From contig JAHBXD010000005.1 of the NCBI GenBank assembly GCA_019636695.1, positions 153,024 through 217,023 of the forward strand: a stretch of 64,000 bases of DNA, written 5' to 3'. This document shows positions 17,647 to 27,471 of the stretch, one piece after another. The translations under genes were made by a program, and so were the position numbers. Position 1 is the stretch's first letter. Each line of letters opens with the position of its first letter. This DNA is from Phycisphaeraceae bacterium (lineage in GTDB: Bacteria; Planctomycetota; Phycisphaerae; Phycisphaerales; UBA1924). The notes beneath the pieces were generated by a model, which saw nothing but the letters and a program-made list of their open reading frames with translations, made no database searches and was not told the DNA's origin.

Positions 17647-18984
17647 TCACTCAACCCGATGCACGAACAGGCCCGTCGCCAGTTTCGGATAAAAGAACGT
17701 GCTCTTCTGAGGCATCAGTTCGTTTGCCCGGCTCACATCGCGCACCGCGTCGAGCGGCGTCGGCCGCACGATGACTGCCATCTGGGCAAAACCGCTTCCC
17801 CCGCCCGCGCCCGTCTCGGCCCCGCGACCGATCTCCTGTACTTCCTCGATCGTGTGCGGGAAGGCCCATTTCACCGGCTGGCCGCTGTTGAGCTTCGGCT
17901 GGCAGATCTGTTCGACGATCAGGTGTTGAATGATTGCGACATCGAGCATGCGCCATGCGTCGGGCTTCTCCGGAAACTGCGTTCGCAGTGGGTCGGGGGT
18001 CACCGGCGACATCAGCCACGATTGCCCGGTCGCAAAATCGTGCAGGCCGAGGTGCGTCTCGTGCCGCGGCGCATCCGTCAGCACACGGTCGAGGGCGTGC
18101 ACATCGCCCTTGACAGGCAGAAACCGCAAATGCCCCGAGGCGGCCTGCATGAACGCTTCGGCCGAATATCCCGCCATGCCCCCCAAGACGCGATGCGTCG
18201 GGCCGATCGCAAGACCCGGATCGCTCATCCCCACAAGCACGATCATGCACTGACGTGCGGGATGTTCCGGCCCGACCCCGCCCTGCTCTTCAAGCCCCTT
18301 GAGATAGTTCAGGGCCGTCGTGTATCGGTGGTGGCCGTCGGCGATGAAGACGTCTTCACCCTCCATCGCTCGCGTGAACGAAGCGATCGCCGCGCCGTCT
18401 TCGACCGTCCACACCTCGTGCCGCACGCCGTCGGCGGTCGAGGCGGTCATGTCTGCCGGACGCGAGGCCATGATTCCCCGCACGACGCTCGTGCCCGCCC
18501 CGTCGTCGTCGGCATACAGACCGAAAATCGGGCTGAGCTGCGCGCGCGTCGCCTTCATCAGAGCCATCCGGTCTTCCTTGGGGCCGCTGAAGGTCTGCTC
18601 GTGCGGCAGAATGCCCCCCCCGGGCCTCGGGCCGAAGGGCGCGATTTCGACGGTGCACGCCATGCCGCACCGCTCAAACGACTTGCCCATGAACTCGAAC
18701 GTCTGCCGATAGGCAAACATCGCCGGCGAGGCGTGCTTCGAAAGCACGCCCTCGCGGAGCAGCGCGTCAAGACGATCGGCCGCACCCTGGTAGGCCGAGG
18801 GGGGGCCAAGTTCCTTCGCGGGAACGTGGGGAAGGTCGATCGCCACGATGTTGCCCGGGTTGCGATCGAGCAGGCGCTTCTTGCCCGCGGCGTCGATCAC
18901 GTCATACGGCGGCGCGACCAGGGCGCTGACATCGCCGCGACCGCCGCTGAACTGAATGGCACGGAACGGAGAAACGACAGCCAT
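17647..18984 (-). CDS. DUF1015 family protein
   Basis: 445 residues from the ATG at 18984; AAGGAG lies 6 nt upstream. The N-terminus VSPFRAIQF and ALVAPPYDVID, the middle HEQTFSGPKEDRMALMKATR and the highly conserved DVFIADGHHRYTTALNY are hallmarks of the DUF1015 (COG4198) family. The family is widespread, mostly uncharacterised, and often sits near amino-acid metabolism genes. It is probably cytosolic. Neighbours (HAF protein, PurD) do not suggest a pathway. Confidence 0.9.
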   Translation of the reverse strand: MAVVSPFRAIQFSGGRGDVSALVAPPYDVIDAAGKKRLLDRNPGNIVAIDLPHVPAKELGPPSAYQGAADRLDALLREGVLSKHASPAMFAYRQTFEFMGKSFERCGMACTVEIAPFGPRPGGGILPHEQTFSGPKEDRMALMKATRAQLSPIFGLYADDDGAGTSVVRGIMASRPADMTASTADGVRHEVWTVEDGAAIASFTRAMEGEDVFIADGHHRYTTALNYLKGLEEQGGVGPEHPARQCMIVLVGMSDPGLAIGPTHRVLGGMAGYSAEAFMQAASGHLRFLPVKGDVHALDRVLTDAPRHETHLGLHDFATGQSWLMSPVTPDPLRTQFPEKPDAWRMLDVAIIQHLIVEQICQPKLNSGQPVKWAFPHTIEEVQEIGRGAETGAGGGSGFAQMAVIVRPTPLDAVRDVSRANELMPQKSTFFYPKLATGLFVHRVE

Positions 18985-19195
18985 CGGAGGCTCCTTGAGA
19001 AACACCTGGGAGAGCGGATTCACCGCACGATCGACCGCGCTGCAGCGCGGGAAGAAGAGAACCGTGATCTTCGGACCTGACAGCAAGCGTGCCGGCGCGC
19101 CGTGTTTCGACCCCGGCGACCGGGTGAGCATGGTCCACACTTGGCGAACGGAGCAACACGTCGTGCCTCCATCATTGGCCGCGATTCGACGCACC

Positions 19196-20809
19196 CTATG
19201 CGCCAGGCTGCGCGACCGTTTTCGGGGCGACCGCGCCGGCGGCGATGTCGCGCCGGTATTGCATGCCCGGGAACCGGATGCGTTCGACCGCCTCGTATGC
19301 CCTGGCTCGGGCCGCGGGCAGATCGTCACCGAGGGCCGTGACGCCGAGCACGCGCCCCCCGGCCGTGACGATACGGCCCGAGGCATCGCGCGCGGTGCCT
19401 GCATGATCGACCACGACGCCACCGAGCGATTCAGCCTCGTCGAGGCCGGTGATGACCTGGCCCGTCCGCGGTTCGTCGGGATATCCTTCACTCGCGAGCA
19501 CGACGCAGCACGCGGCACGAGGATCCCACGAGCAATCGACCCGATCAAGCCGACCAAGCGCCGTCGCTTCGAGAAGGGTGATCAGGTCGCCCCGGAATCG
19601 CGCCATCAGCGGCTGGCACTCGGGATCACCGAAGCGGCAGTTGAACTCGAGCACTTTCGGCCCGGCATGCGTGAGCATGAGGCCCGCGTAAAGCACGCCG
19701 CGATACTCGATACCCTCTCGCCGGAGCGAATCGACCGTGGGGACGAGAATTTCGCGCTCGATGACGGCGAGTGTTCCTGCATCGATGATGTCGGCAGGGC
19801 AATACGCGCCCATGCCCCCGGTGTTGGGGCCGGTGTCACCGTCGCCGAGGCGTTTATGGTCTTGACAGACTGGCAGGAGCATGATCGTGCGTCCGTCGAC
19901 GAGGGCGAGGACGGAGACTTCTGGGCCTGTGAGACGCTCTTCGATGACAAGCGTCTTGCCGGCATCGCCGAAGGCTTTTTCGACCATGACGCGCCGGACG
20001 GCATCGGCCGCCTCGGCGAGCGAGGACGGAAGAATGACGCCCTTGCCCTTGGCAAGCCCCGCGGCCTTGAGCACGGGAAGATCACGCCGGGGTTTGACCC
20101 AGGCGTCGTAATAGGCTCGGGCGGTCTTGCTTACGGTTTCGAGCTTGACAGGGGTTGCGGGACCGTCGGGAAAGATGCGGGCGGTCAGGAGCGTGAGATC
20201 GGACGAGGGCGGGACTTCGCGACGCGCCAGCACTTTCCCGAGGCGCAGGGCGGCTTCGAGGGTTGCGCGGCGGTCTTCGGGCCTGGCGATGTGCTTGATT
20301 TTATCGAGGATCGAGGCGACGGCAGGATCGTCGGCGAAGCGGGACTCGATGTAGGCGATCGAGGCGAGGGGATCGGTGAAGGAGCGGGCCTCAGCGGTGG
20401 GAATGGAGCCAGCGCGCATGAGTTGCTTGGCCCAACTCTTGTCGGCCTCGATCTGCGCCCCGGCCCGTGTAGGACCGAAGACCAGACGATCGGGAGTGGC
20501 GAGCCGGTCAGCCCAACCGTCGGCGAGGGGATCTTCCGGGCCGATGACCACGAGGTCGATTTTTTCGCGGTCGCAGAAGGATTCGAGGCGGTAGATGTCG
20601 CGCGTGGAGACTTGGACATCGATGGCATGCCCGAGATCGGCAAGGCCTGGATTGCGAGGATGCGTGACCCAGAGTTTGCGGAGTCGCGGCGAGCGCGCGA
20701 TGCCGCGGGCGAGGGCATGCTCGCGACCGCCGCCGCCGACAAGAAGGACGTTGATGGGACTGGTGTTTGGCACGGCCGATGGTACGCGTGGGAAGCGCGT
20801 GCCGATCAT
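19196..20809 (-). CDS. purD: Phosphoribosylamine-glycine ligase with internal insertion
   Basis: 537 residues from the ATG at 20809; a GTG at 20773 (VPNTSPINV) is an alternative closer to the family start. NVLLVGGGGREHALA, the ATP-grasp core KAAGLAKGKGV, NTGGMGAYCP and EFNCRFGDPECQPLM are diagnostic for PurD, which makes GAR in purine synthesis. Family members are about 430 residues. Here an extra block of about 80 residues lies between SIAYIESR and DLPVLKAAG (residues about 157-243), inside the ATP-grasp domain. It has charged helices (RPEDRRATLEAALRLGKVLA) and no obvious motif. Catalytic residues look intact. Confidence 0.92.
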   Translation of the reverse strand: MIGTRFPRVPSAVPNTSPINVLLVGGGGREHALARGIARSPRLRKLWVTHPRNPGLADLGHAIDVQVSTRDIYRLESFCDREKIDLVVIGPEDPLADGWADRLATPDRLVFGPTRAGAQIEADKSWAKQLMRAGSIPTAEARSFTDPLASIAYIESRFADDPAVASILDKIKHIARPEDRRATLEAALRLGKVLARREVPPSSDLTLLTARIFPDGPATPVKLETVSKTARAYYDAWVKPRRDLPVLKAAGLAKGKGVILPSSLAEAADAVRRVMVEKAFGDAGKTLVIEERLTGPEVSVLALVDGRTIMLLPVCQDHKRLGDGDTGPNTGGMGAYCPADIIDAGTLAVIEREILVPTVDSLRREGIEYRGVLYAGLMLTHAGPKVLEFNCRFGDPECQPLMARFRGDLITLLEATALGRLDRVDCSWDPRAACCVVLASEGYPDEPRTGQVITGLDEAESLGGVVVDHAGTARDASGRIVTAGGRVLGVTALGDDLPAARARAYEAVERIRFPGMQYRRDIAAGAVAPKTVAQPGA

Positions 20810-20922
20810 GCCGACAGCGGAGGGATCTCAAAACAAAGCGACAGGCGGCAGGCCCCGTTGAGAGGAACACTTGCGGCGATGCCGCCACGGGCAGGGGGCG
20901 TTGCGGGGAGGGGCTTATCAGG

Positions 20923-23900
20923 TCATGGGTCGCTGCCGGCATGCCCCGAGGAGCGTGAAGTGGACCCGTTCGGCGAACGAGGCGGGATGACCCAGGGGAG
21001 AGGATTGATTTCCCAAGGTTCAAGCCGGCCATCAGCGACGGCACTCTCCAGATCGGCGCGGGTGATCTTGCCCTCAGAGAGTAGTTGATGGAGGTAACGA
21101 TAGGACGGTGGAACACTATCCCAGATTCGGACATCGCCATCGAGTGATGTCGTTGCGATTCGAGTTCCATCAGGACTCCACCAGACCCCAAGCAATGCAT
21201 CAGCATGTCCGCGAAGGACCATGGGCTCACCGATGCCATCCACACTCCAGATTCTGGCCACATGATCGTTTGCAGCCGCAACTACTCGCTTTCCATCCGC
21301 ACTCCAAGAAACGGGATGAAGATCTGTGCCGATGCGAACATTAGAGAAAGAGGATAATTCCTTGCCCTCGTCCACTTTCAGGATTCTGACCGTGCCCTTA
21401 CCAGAGAGCGTGAGAAGTTTCGTATTATCATGATTCCATGATGCGTGGGTGATTCGTTCATCAGGATCGCGAAAAGTAATCCTGTTTTTGTCGCTGTCAA
21501 TATTCCATATTCTCACTGAGCCATCATCGGTGGTCGTGAGGATGTTCCGGTTTTGCGAATTCCAAGCCAAGTGTGCTTTCGCGCCTTGAAATCCCAAAAT
21601 CGCGCGATCTACTTTCATATGCACAGCATTCCACATTTGGGCGGCGCCATCGCGTAAATAAGTCACAATGTGCTCACCGTCATCGCTCCACGATGCATTT
21701 CGGATTGTGGTGTCATGGTTGAGTGAAGCGATCGGATTGTGCGGGTCTGTGATGCTCCAGACTCTCGCGGTGTTGATTTCCGATACCGTAAGGAGACGAC
21801 TGCCTGTCGGACACCATGCGGCAGAAACGTACCCCGAATCGGCAGGCACCTTAAATTCGTTTTGGAGTATTTCACCGCCAGCATCCCAGATTCGGATGGC
21901 CCCATCAGCCGCGGCTGTCACCATTTTACTGCCATCAAGGCTCCACGCGACGGACCATACGATTCTATTGTGTTGCGGCATGATATGGGATGCCGCGGCA
22001 GTTGCGGCTTTCCATACTCGCGCTGTTTTATCCTTTGATGTCGATACGATGCGAGTTCCGTCAGGGCTACCGACAGCGTTCCAGACGTGATCATCGTGCC
22101 CATTAAGCACGACCGGGGCAACCGGAGATGCCGCATCCCAAATGCGAACCGTGTTATCGTTTGAGGATGCGACGATGATGTCGCGACCGTTGCTACTCCA
22201 ATATGCGGTTCGTACACCAGGGATCGAACGGAATTCATGTACGCCTCTGATCGCGTCATCTGCATTCCATATTTGGGCAGTATTGTTGCTTGTGATGCAG
22301 AGCAAATGATCCCCGGCCGGATTCCATGCCACGGACCACAGATGGCCTGGCAGATGTATCTGCGCAATCGAATAATCCGGAGTATCCACATCCCATATTC
22401 TAATGGAACGGTCATCTGAAGCCGTGACCACTCGTGTCCCGCACGGACTCCATGATGCGATGCGTATCTGGCCTGAGTGCTCACGTAGCATCACGAGGTC
22501 GCGTTCGCCTCGCAAACAATGAATCCGAGCGACATGGTTACTCGATGTCGTGACAATGCGACTTCCATCCGGGCTCCATTCAGCGGCAGTGATGGGAAAT
22601 TCATCGGGTGGTATCACAAACTCCATGCGTCTGCCGGCGACATCCCAGATCTGAACTGAACCGTCTGTTCGCACCGTAAGAAACTGCCTGCCAACAGGAT
22701 TCCACGATGCTGAGCGTACGGGTTCGCTGCGTCCCCCGATTACGTTGATCTCGATTCCCGATGAAGCGTCCCAGAAGCGAGCCGTGCCGTCAATATGCAC
22801 CGTACAGAACATGGACCCATCCGGACTCCATGCGGCCGAGGTGACACCTGCTCCTTCCTTGAAGGCCAATACGAATGGGCGATTCACTGTTTCGGTGTTC
22901 CAGACGCGAACAGTATGATCATCGCTTACGGTCAGGAGTCTGATACCATCGGGATTCCACGCAGCAAACGTTACCTCATCGCCGTGTCCACGCAGCACGA
23001 TCATCGCATTGTCGGCGAGGGCCTTGAGATGGCCCCATTCCCAGTTGCGAAGACGCAGATCGCATGCCGATAGCCGGGTTGCAGCGCCTGCTTGGTTGTG
23101 CGCGATGAGTTGCTCCGCTGCAAGGATATTTGCGATGTAGGCCTGACGCGCGCTTTCTTCAGCGAGTCGGGTCGCTTCGATACGGGCTTCAGACTCTCGG
23201 AAGAGAGCATCTTGAGCGGTTTGCAGCGCATGGGATTCTTTCGCGAGGGCATGCACGAGCCGTTCGCGGGCCTTGACAGCCTGCTTCAGGCCCCAAGACG
23301 TGCCGACGATGCCGAGAAGCAGCACGAAGACTAGCACCGTAGCAACACCAGCAGGAATTTTGTGCCGCCGCAAGAATTTGCGCATGCGGTAGACCGTGCT
23401 GTCGGGATGGGCCAAGATAGCCTGCCCCGCAAGGAAGCGGCGGACATCATCGGCAAGGTCCGCGGCGGAGCGATAGCGTTCTGTGCGGTCTTTCTTGAGA
23501 GCCTTGAGGGGGATCCATTCGAGCTCGCCACGTAGTTCGCTGAGTAAGTCGGCAAGTCGTACACGGCGATGGCGTGCTATGGAATCGGCAAGGTCGGTGT
23601 TCCCAGAGTGGGCGGCGAGACCCGAAAGGCGCGTGCTGGGTCGGGGCGGCTCCTGCTCGCGGATGATGCGTTGCATTTCATAGAGTGCTGCGCGACGAAG
23701 GTCGAATGGCCGAGCACCGACGAGAAGTTCGTAGAGCAGAACGCCGAGGGAGTAGATGTCGCTGCGGGTGTCAATGTCTGTTGCTCCCATCTCGGCCTGC
23801 TCAGGGCTCATGTATTCGGGCGTACCAATAAGGTGGCCTTGCGCGGTGAAAAGCGTCTGCTCGGTGAGAGGCTGGTTGAGTGCTTTGGCGACCCCGAAGT

Positions 23901-24639
23901 CAATGATCTTGGGCTGGGGTGCGTCAGCGTCGACAGTGACAAGGACGTTGCTGGGCTTAATATCTCGATGGATGACGCCCTTATTGTGCGCGTGTTGAAC
24001 GGCATCGCAGACTTGGGCGAAGATGTCAAGCCGGCTGCGGGTTGTGAGTTTATTTCGATCGCAGTAATCAGTAATCGGCTCGCCCTTGACGAACTCCATG
24101 ACGAAGTAGGGACGGCCACCTTCGGTCACACCGGCATCGAATACCTGAGCGATGCCTCGATGATGCATGATGGCGAGGGCCTGGCGTTCGGCTTCGAAAC
24201 GCGCGATGATATCGCGCGATTCCATTCCGGGCTTGATGACCTTGAGCGCTACGCGACGGCGTACTGGGGCTGACTGTTCGGCGGCGTAGACGACGCCGAA
24301 ACCACCTTCGCCCAACACACCAAGTAAGAGGTATTGGCCGATGTGCGAGCCGATAGTCTCGACTAAGGGTTCGGCCCAAGCTCGTGCGGAATCAACAGCG
24401 TGATCGATGCGAGCGGAGGGAGCGGGCGGAACTCCCCATGAGAGATTGATCTCGGCCGAGGGCGACGAGGAGGCAGGTTCGGACTGAGCATCGGCACTCA
24501 ATGCCTTGAGGCGACGGCGGACGGCATCTCTCAGCTGAAGATCGGTGATAGCGTCCAGAAATGCTGGCAGAGCATCGTCAGGGAGTGCCGCAGCTTCTGC
24601 CGTGAGCCTGTCAACGAGCTGGCTCTGATGGTGCCCCAT
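20923..24639 (-). CDS. Membrane Ser/Thr protein kinase with 15 C-terminal WD40 repeats
   Basis: 1238 residues from the ATG at 24639. An N-terminal helical region is followed by a Hanks-type kinase: glycine loop LGEGGFGVVYAAE (109-121), Lys133 in VALKVIKPG, HRDIKPSN (224-231), DFG (247-249) and IGTPEYMSPEQA. One transmembrane helix lies at about 430-451, then a coiled-coil-like segment (452-500), then WD-type repeats from about 545 to 1195. I count 15 repeats, enough for two seven-bladed propellers. The kinase would be cytosolic and the propellers on the other side of the membrane. Repeats are lower in GC than the kinase. Large WD40 kinases are typical of planctomycetes; substrates are unknown. 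Confidence 0.9.
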   Translation of the reverse strand: MGHHQSQLVDRLTAEAAALPDDALPAFLDAITDLQLRDAVRRRLKALSADAQSEPASSSPSAEINLSWGVPPAPSARIDHAVDSARAWAEPLVETIGSHIGQYLLLGVLGEGGFGVVYAAEQSAPVRRRVALKVIKPGMESRDIIARFEAERQALAIMHHRGIAQVFDAGVTEGGRPYFVMEFVKGEPITDYCDRNKLTTRSRLDIFAQVCDAVQHAHNKGVIHRDIKPSNVLVTVDADAPQPKIIDFGVAKALNQPLTEQTLFTAQGHLIGTPEYMSPEQAEMGATDIDTRSDIYSLGVLLYELLVGARPFDLRRAALYEMQRIIREQEPPRPSTRLSGLAAHSGNTDLADSIARHRRVRLADLLSELRGELEWIPLKALKKDRTERYRSAADLADDVRRFLAGQAILAHPDSTVYRMRKFLRRHKIPAGVATVLVFVLLLGIVGTSWGLKQAVKARERLVHALAKESHALQTAQDALFRESEARIEATRLAEESARQAYIANILAAEQLIAHNQAGAATRLSACDLRLRNWEWGHLKALADNAMIVLRGHGDEVTFAAWNPDGIRLLTVSDDHTVRVWNTETVNRPFVLAFKEGAGVTSAAWSPDGSMFCTVHIDGTARFWDASSGIEINVIGGRSEPVRSASWNPVGRQFLTVRTDGSVQIWDVAGRRMEFVIPPDEFPITAAEWSPDGSRIVTTSSNHVARIHCLRGERDLVMLREHSGQIRIASWSPCGTRVVTASDDRSIRIWDVDTPDYSIAQIHLPGHLWSVAWNPAGDHLLCITSNNTAQIWNADDAIRGVHEFRSIPGVRTAYWSSNGRDIIVASSNDNTVRIWDAASPVAPVVLNGHDDHVWNAVGSPDGTRIVSTSKDKTARVWKAATAAASHIMPQHNRIVWSVAWSLDGSKMVTAAADGAIRIWDAGGEILQNEFKVPADSGYVSAAWCPTGSRLLTVSEINTARVWSITDPHNPIASLNHDTTIRNASWSDDGEHIVTYLRDGAAQMWNAVHMKVDRAILGFQGAKAHLAWNSQNRNILTTTDDGSVRIWNIDSDKNRITFRDPDERITHASWNHDNTKLLTLSGKGTVRILKVDEGKELSSFSNVRIGTDLHPVSWSADGKRVVAAANDHVARIWSVDGIGEPMVLRGHADALLGVWWSPDGTRIATTSLDGDVRIWDSVPPSYRYLHQLLSEGKITRADLESAVADGRLEPWEINPLPWVIPPRSPNGSTSRSSGHAGSDP

Positions 24640-24711
24640 GCGCCCCCCGACTTGTGTACAGCGCCGCACCGTGCAGCATAGTCGCGTGGGTGGCAATTTT
24701 CGAGGGGTATT

Positions 24712-25089
24712 TCAGATCGAGATTCTGACAGAAGGGCGGATTTTGGCGAGGTGTTCGGCTTGTTGAACACGTCCCTGATTGCGGGCGGTCCGGATCATGA
24801 TTTCGTAGTTGTCTTCAAGGTAGGCTTGGGCATCGAACAAAGTAATGACGCGGCCGCATCGGCCCTTCTCGAGGATGAAGTGCCGATCGAAGCACTTATC
24901 GTGAAATGCGGAAAGTGTGTCATAGTACCAAGGGCCGTTGGCGGTGTAATCGGGGGCCTGCTCGATGGCGATGGAAACCGCTTCGCGGACCTGATCGCGA
25001 TGGGTGTCTTTCTGTGCGACCTTGAAGAAGGCGACTGTGATGACCAGGGCTGCGCCGAAGGCCAGGACGGTCAAGGTACGATTGCACAT
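24712..25089 (-). CDS. Hypothetical protein with N-terminal membrane anchor
   Basis: 125 residues from the ATG at 25089 (MCNRT; GGAAG upstream); an ATG at 25104 is an alternative. One hydrophobic segment (LTVLAFGAALVITVAFF, about residues 5-21) is followed by a charged soluble part with YYDTLSAFHDKCFDRHF and FDAQAYLEDNYEIMIRTA. No family recognised. The gene lies 72 bp upstream of the kinase on the same strand, so the two may be co-transcribed. Confidence 0.5.
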   Translation of the reverse strand: MCNRTLTVLAFGAALVITVAFFKVAQKDTHRDQVREAVSIAIEQAPDYTANGPWYYDTLSAFHDKCFDRHFILEKGRCGRVITLFDAQAYLEDNYEIMIRTARNQGRVQQAEHLAKIRPSVRISI

Positions 25090-25259
25090 GTGTCTTCCAT
25101 TCAAAGTCGCCAGTGTACCCGTATTCGTGTGCCATGCAAATGTGCGAATACGATTGCGCGTGACCAGGATGGGCGGGCGGATGCCGCCGCACGCGAGGCG
25201 CCGTCGTCTGGAGGGAGTGGCGTCCCGGGGCCGGGTGAGGGTGGTAGAATGGGGGGTTC

Positions 25260-25331
25260 GCGGGCGTAGCTCAGTGGTAGAGCGTCAGCCTTCCAAGCTG
25301 AACGTCGAGGGTTCGAATCCCTTCGCCCGCT
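25260..25331 (+). tRNA. tRNA-Gly (anticodon TCC)
   Basis: A 72-nt cloverleaf: acceptor GCGGGCG/CGCCCGC, D-arm with AGTGGTA, anticodon loop CTTCCAA (anticodon TCC), T-arm GAGGGTTCGAATCCCTT and discriminator T. A TAGAAT hexamer at 25245-25250 is a likely -10. CCA is not encoded. Confidence 0.95.
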
Positions 25332-25615
25332 TTCGAAAGAGCCGCTGGACGGCAGCGTGCGTAAGGCCCGTCGGGTGAAACTCGCTGCGCGGTTTTGATT
25401 TCCGTTTCGGGACGAGCGGGGGTTGAGTACTGCTTTCGAAGTGGCGCAGTGCTCTCGAAGCGGATCATCGGCGGAGGTCCGGGAAATCGGCGGAGAGGCT
25501 TTCGCGGCGGCTGTCGAGCGGGTAGGCTGCCGGATGCCGCCCGTGGCGCCTCCGGTGGCGCCGGTGTGAGGACGTCGGGCGTGGTGTCGGCTTCGCCGCA
25601 GAGGAATCTTTATTG

Positions 25616-26080
25616 ATGAAGGGACCGCCGATGGGAAGTTTCCCGTGCATCGTGAACAACACGAAGGACAAGCCGCTGCTTGAGGTTCCCGCGGACAGCG
25701 GGTCGTATCGGCACGAGGGGCTTGGATATCTGGACGGGTATGACGCGCCGATCAACACGGACTATGCGTACCTGGTGTATAAGGAAACGAGCGTCGACAA
25801 CGGCGAGTGGAAGGTGCGGATCAAGGCCTCGGTGGGGACGGGTGTGGTGTTCGATCCTCCGATGATGCGGGATCGGGCGAGGCAGGCGGCGGCGCAGGGG
25901 CAGGGGTATTTCACGTGGGGCGCGGGGATGACGCCTTCGGAGGGAGATCCTCGGCAGGTGGAGTATCGGGTGCACCAGGCGGAGGGGAAGCCGAGCGCGA
26001 TCGAGATCGTGCTGACGCTGCGGAAGTTTGATGGTTCGGCCGACAAGACGCAGCAATTGATGGTGGACTGGCCCCGCTGA
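25616..26080 (+). CDS. Hypothetical protein
   Basis: 154 residues from the ATG at 25616; GAGGAA lies 9 nt upstream. It has no signal peptide. Visible segments include FPCIVNNTKDKPLLEVPADS, YAYLVYKETSVDNGEWKVRI and AIEIVLTLRKFDGSADK, suggesting a beta-rich soluble fold. No known family recognised. Codon use is regular and GC-rich. It lies between tRNA-Gly and the aminotransferase gene without an operon partner. Confidence 0.5.
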   Translation: MKGPPMGSFPCIVNNTKDKPLLEVPADSGSYRHEGLGYLDGYDAPINTDYAYLVYKETSVDNGEWKVRIKASVGTGVVFDPPMMRDRARQAAAQGQGYFTWGAGMTPSEGDPRQVEYRVHQAEGKPSAIEIVLTLRKFDGSADKTQQLMVDWPR

Positions 26081-26291
26081 AGTCCGAGGGATTCGGAGCG
26101 GCGCCGGGAGTCGGGTCTTGGGGTTCCAGCCCGGCGTGCATGTCGTAGCCGGTGGCTTGCCGAGCGCGTGTCACGACGCGAGGGTATTGGTTTGCCCTGT
26201 TGGGCGAAGTTGCACCACGAGCGGCAGTATGCCGACCGGGTGAAGCGTGGTTTGCTACGCTTGCGGTCACCCAAGCGCCTGCGAGGATGCG

Positions 26292-27461
26292 ATGTCCGAG
26301 ACTGAAATTCCCCTGAGCAAGCCGGATCTTTCGAGCGTTGAAGAAGAACTGGTTGTCCGTGTGCTTCGGTCGGGGCGGCTTTCAATCGGCCCGATGCAGG
26401 AAGAGTTTGAATCGCACGTGGCGAAGGTATCGGGGTGTCGGCATGCGGTCGCGGTATCGAGCGGGACGGCGGGGCTGCATCTGGCGCTGCTTGCGCTCGG
26501 GATCGGCCCCGGGGATGAAGTGATCACGACGCCGTTCAGTTTCATTGCTTCGGCGAATGCGATTCTGTATGTCGGCGCCAAGCCTGTGTTTGTTGATATC
26601 TGCCCCAAGACGCTGAACATGGACCCCGGGCGGATCGAGCAGGCCGTGACCCCTCGGACGAAGGCAATCCTGGCGGTGGAGACGTTCGGCAATCCCTTGT
26701 ATATGGATGAGTATGCGGCGATCGCGGCGAAACTGGAGATCCCTCTGGTCGAGGACTGCTGCGAGGCGCTGGGAACGAGGTATAAGGGGCGACCTTGCGG
26801 GAGTTTCGGCCGCGTAGGCGTTTTCGGGTTCTATCCGAATAAGCAGATCACGACGGGCGAGGGTGGGATGGTTGTGACGGATGACGACCGGGTGGCAGAC
26901 TGCTGCCGGTCGTTACGGAACCAAGGAAGGGAACCGAAGGGGACGGGATCGCCGAACACCTCGAACACCGGGGCGTGGTTGAGCCACCCGAACCTGGGGT
27001 ACAACTACCGATTGAGTGAACTTCAGGCCGCGCTCGGGGTGGCGCAGATGCGCCGACTCGGGCAGTTGATTCAGCGTCGGCAGGAAGTGGCGACGATGTA
27101 CATCAATCGGCTGCTCGGGGCAGGCGACATTGTTCTGCCCGCAGTGCAGCCGGGCGTTGACCCGAGCTGGTTCGTGTTTGTCGTGCGGCTGAGCACGCAG
27201 TATGGGGCGGAGGAGCGCGACCGGATCATCAACGGCATGCGGCTTCACGAGGTGGGGTGCGCACCGTATTTCCCGTGCATTCACCTTCAGCCGCCGTATC
27301 GCAGGCTGGGGTATGGACCAGGGAGTTTTCCGATCGCCGAGAGCGTGAGCCACCGCACGATTGCGTTGCCATTTCACCCGCGGCTGAGTGCGCGGGACGT
27401 CGACCTGGTATGTCAGACGCTGGAACTGATGCTGAGCCGGGAGCAGTTCAGCCGGGCGTGA
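26292..27461 (+). CDS. DegT/DnrJ/EryC1/StrS family sugar aminotransferase
   Basis: 389 residues from the ATG at 26292. IPLSKPDLSSVEEELVVRVL at the N-terminus, VAVSSGTAGLHLALLALGIG for phosphate binding, the EDCCEALGTRYKG region and the PLP-lysine motif FGFYPNKQITTGEGGMVV identify a type-I-fold PLP enzyme of the DegT family. The family transaminates keto-sugar nucleotides for surface polysaccharide. The gene stands alone, convergent with the small PCD gene, with no other sugar genes nearby, so its substrate cannot be inferred. Confidence 0.9.
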   Translation: MSETEIPLSKPDLSSVEEELVVRVLRSGRLSIGPMQEEFESHVAKVSGCRHAVAVSSGTAGLHLALLALGIGPGDEVITTPFSFIASANAILYVGAKPVFVDICPKTLNMDPGRIEQAVTPRTKAILAVETFGNPLYMDEYAAIAAKLEIPLVEDCCEALGTRYKGRPCGSFGRVGVFGFYPNKQITTGEGGMVVTDDDRVADCCRSLRNQGREPKGTGSPNTSNTGAWLSHPNLGYNYRLSELQAALGVAQMRRLGQLIQRRQEVATMYINRLLGAGDIVLPAVQPGVDPSWFVFVVRLSTQYGAEERDRIINGMRLHEVGCAPYFPCIHLQPPYRRLGYGPGSFPIAESVSHRTIALPFHPRLSARDVDLVCQTLELMLSREQFSRA

Positions 27462-27471
27462 CGGCGGTGGA

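Noticed and set aside
18956..21088. 710-residue plus-strand frame opposite DUF1015 and purD
   Set aside because: Both minus-strand genes have clear motifs; the plus frame has none.
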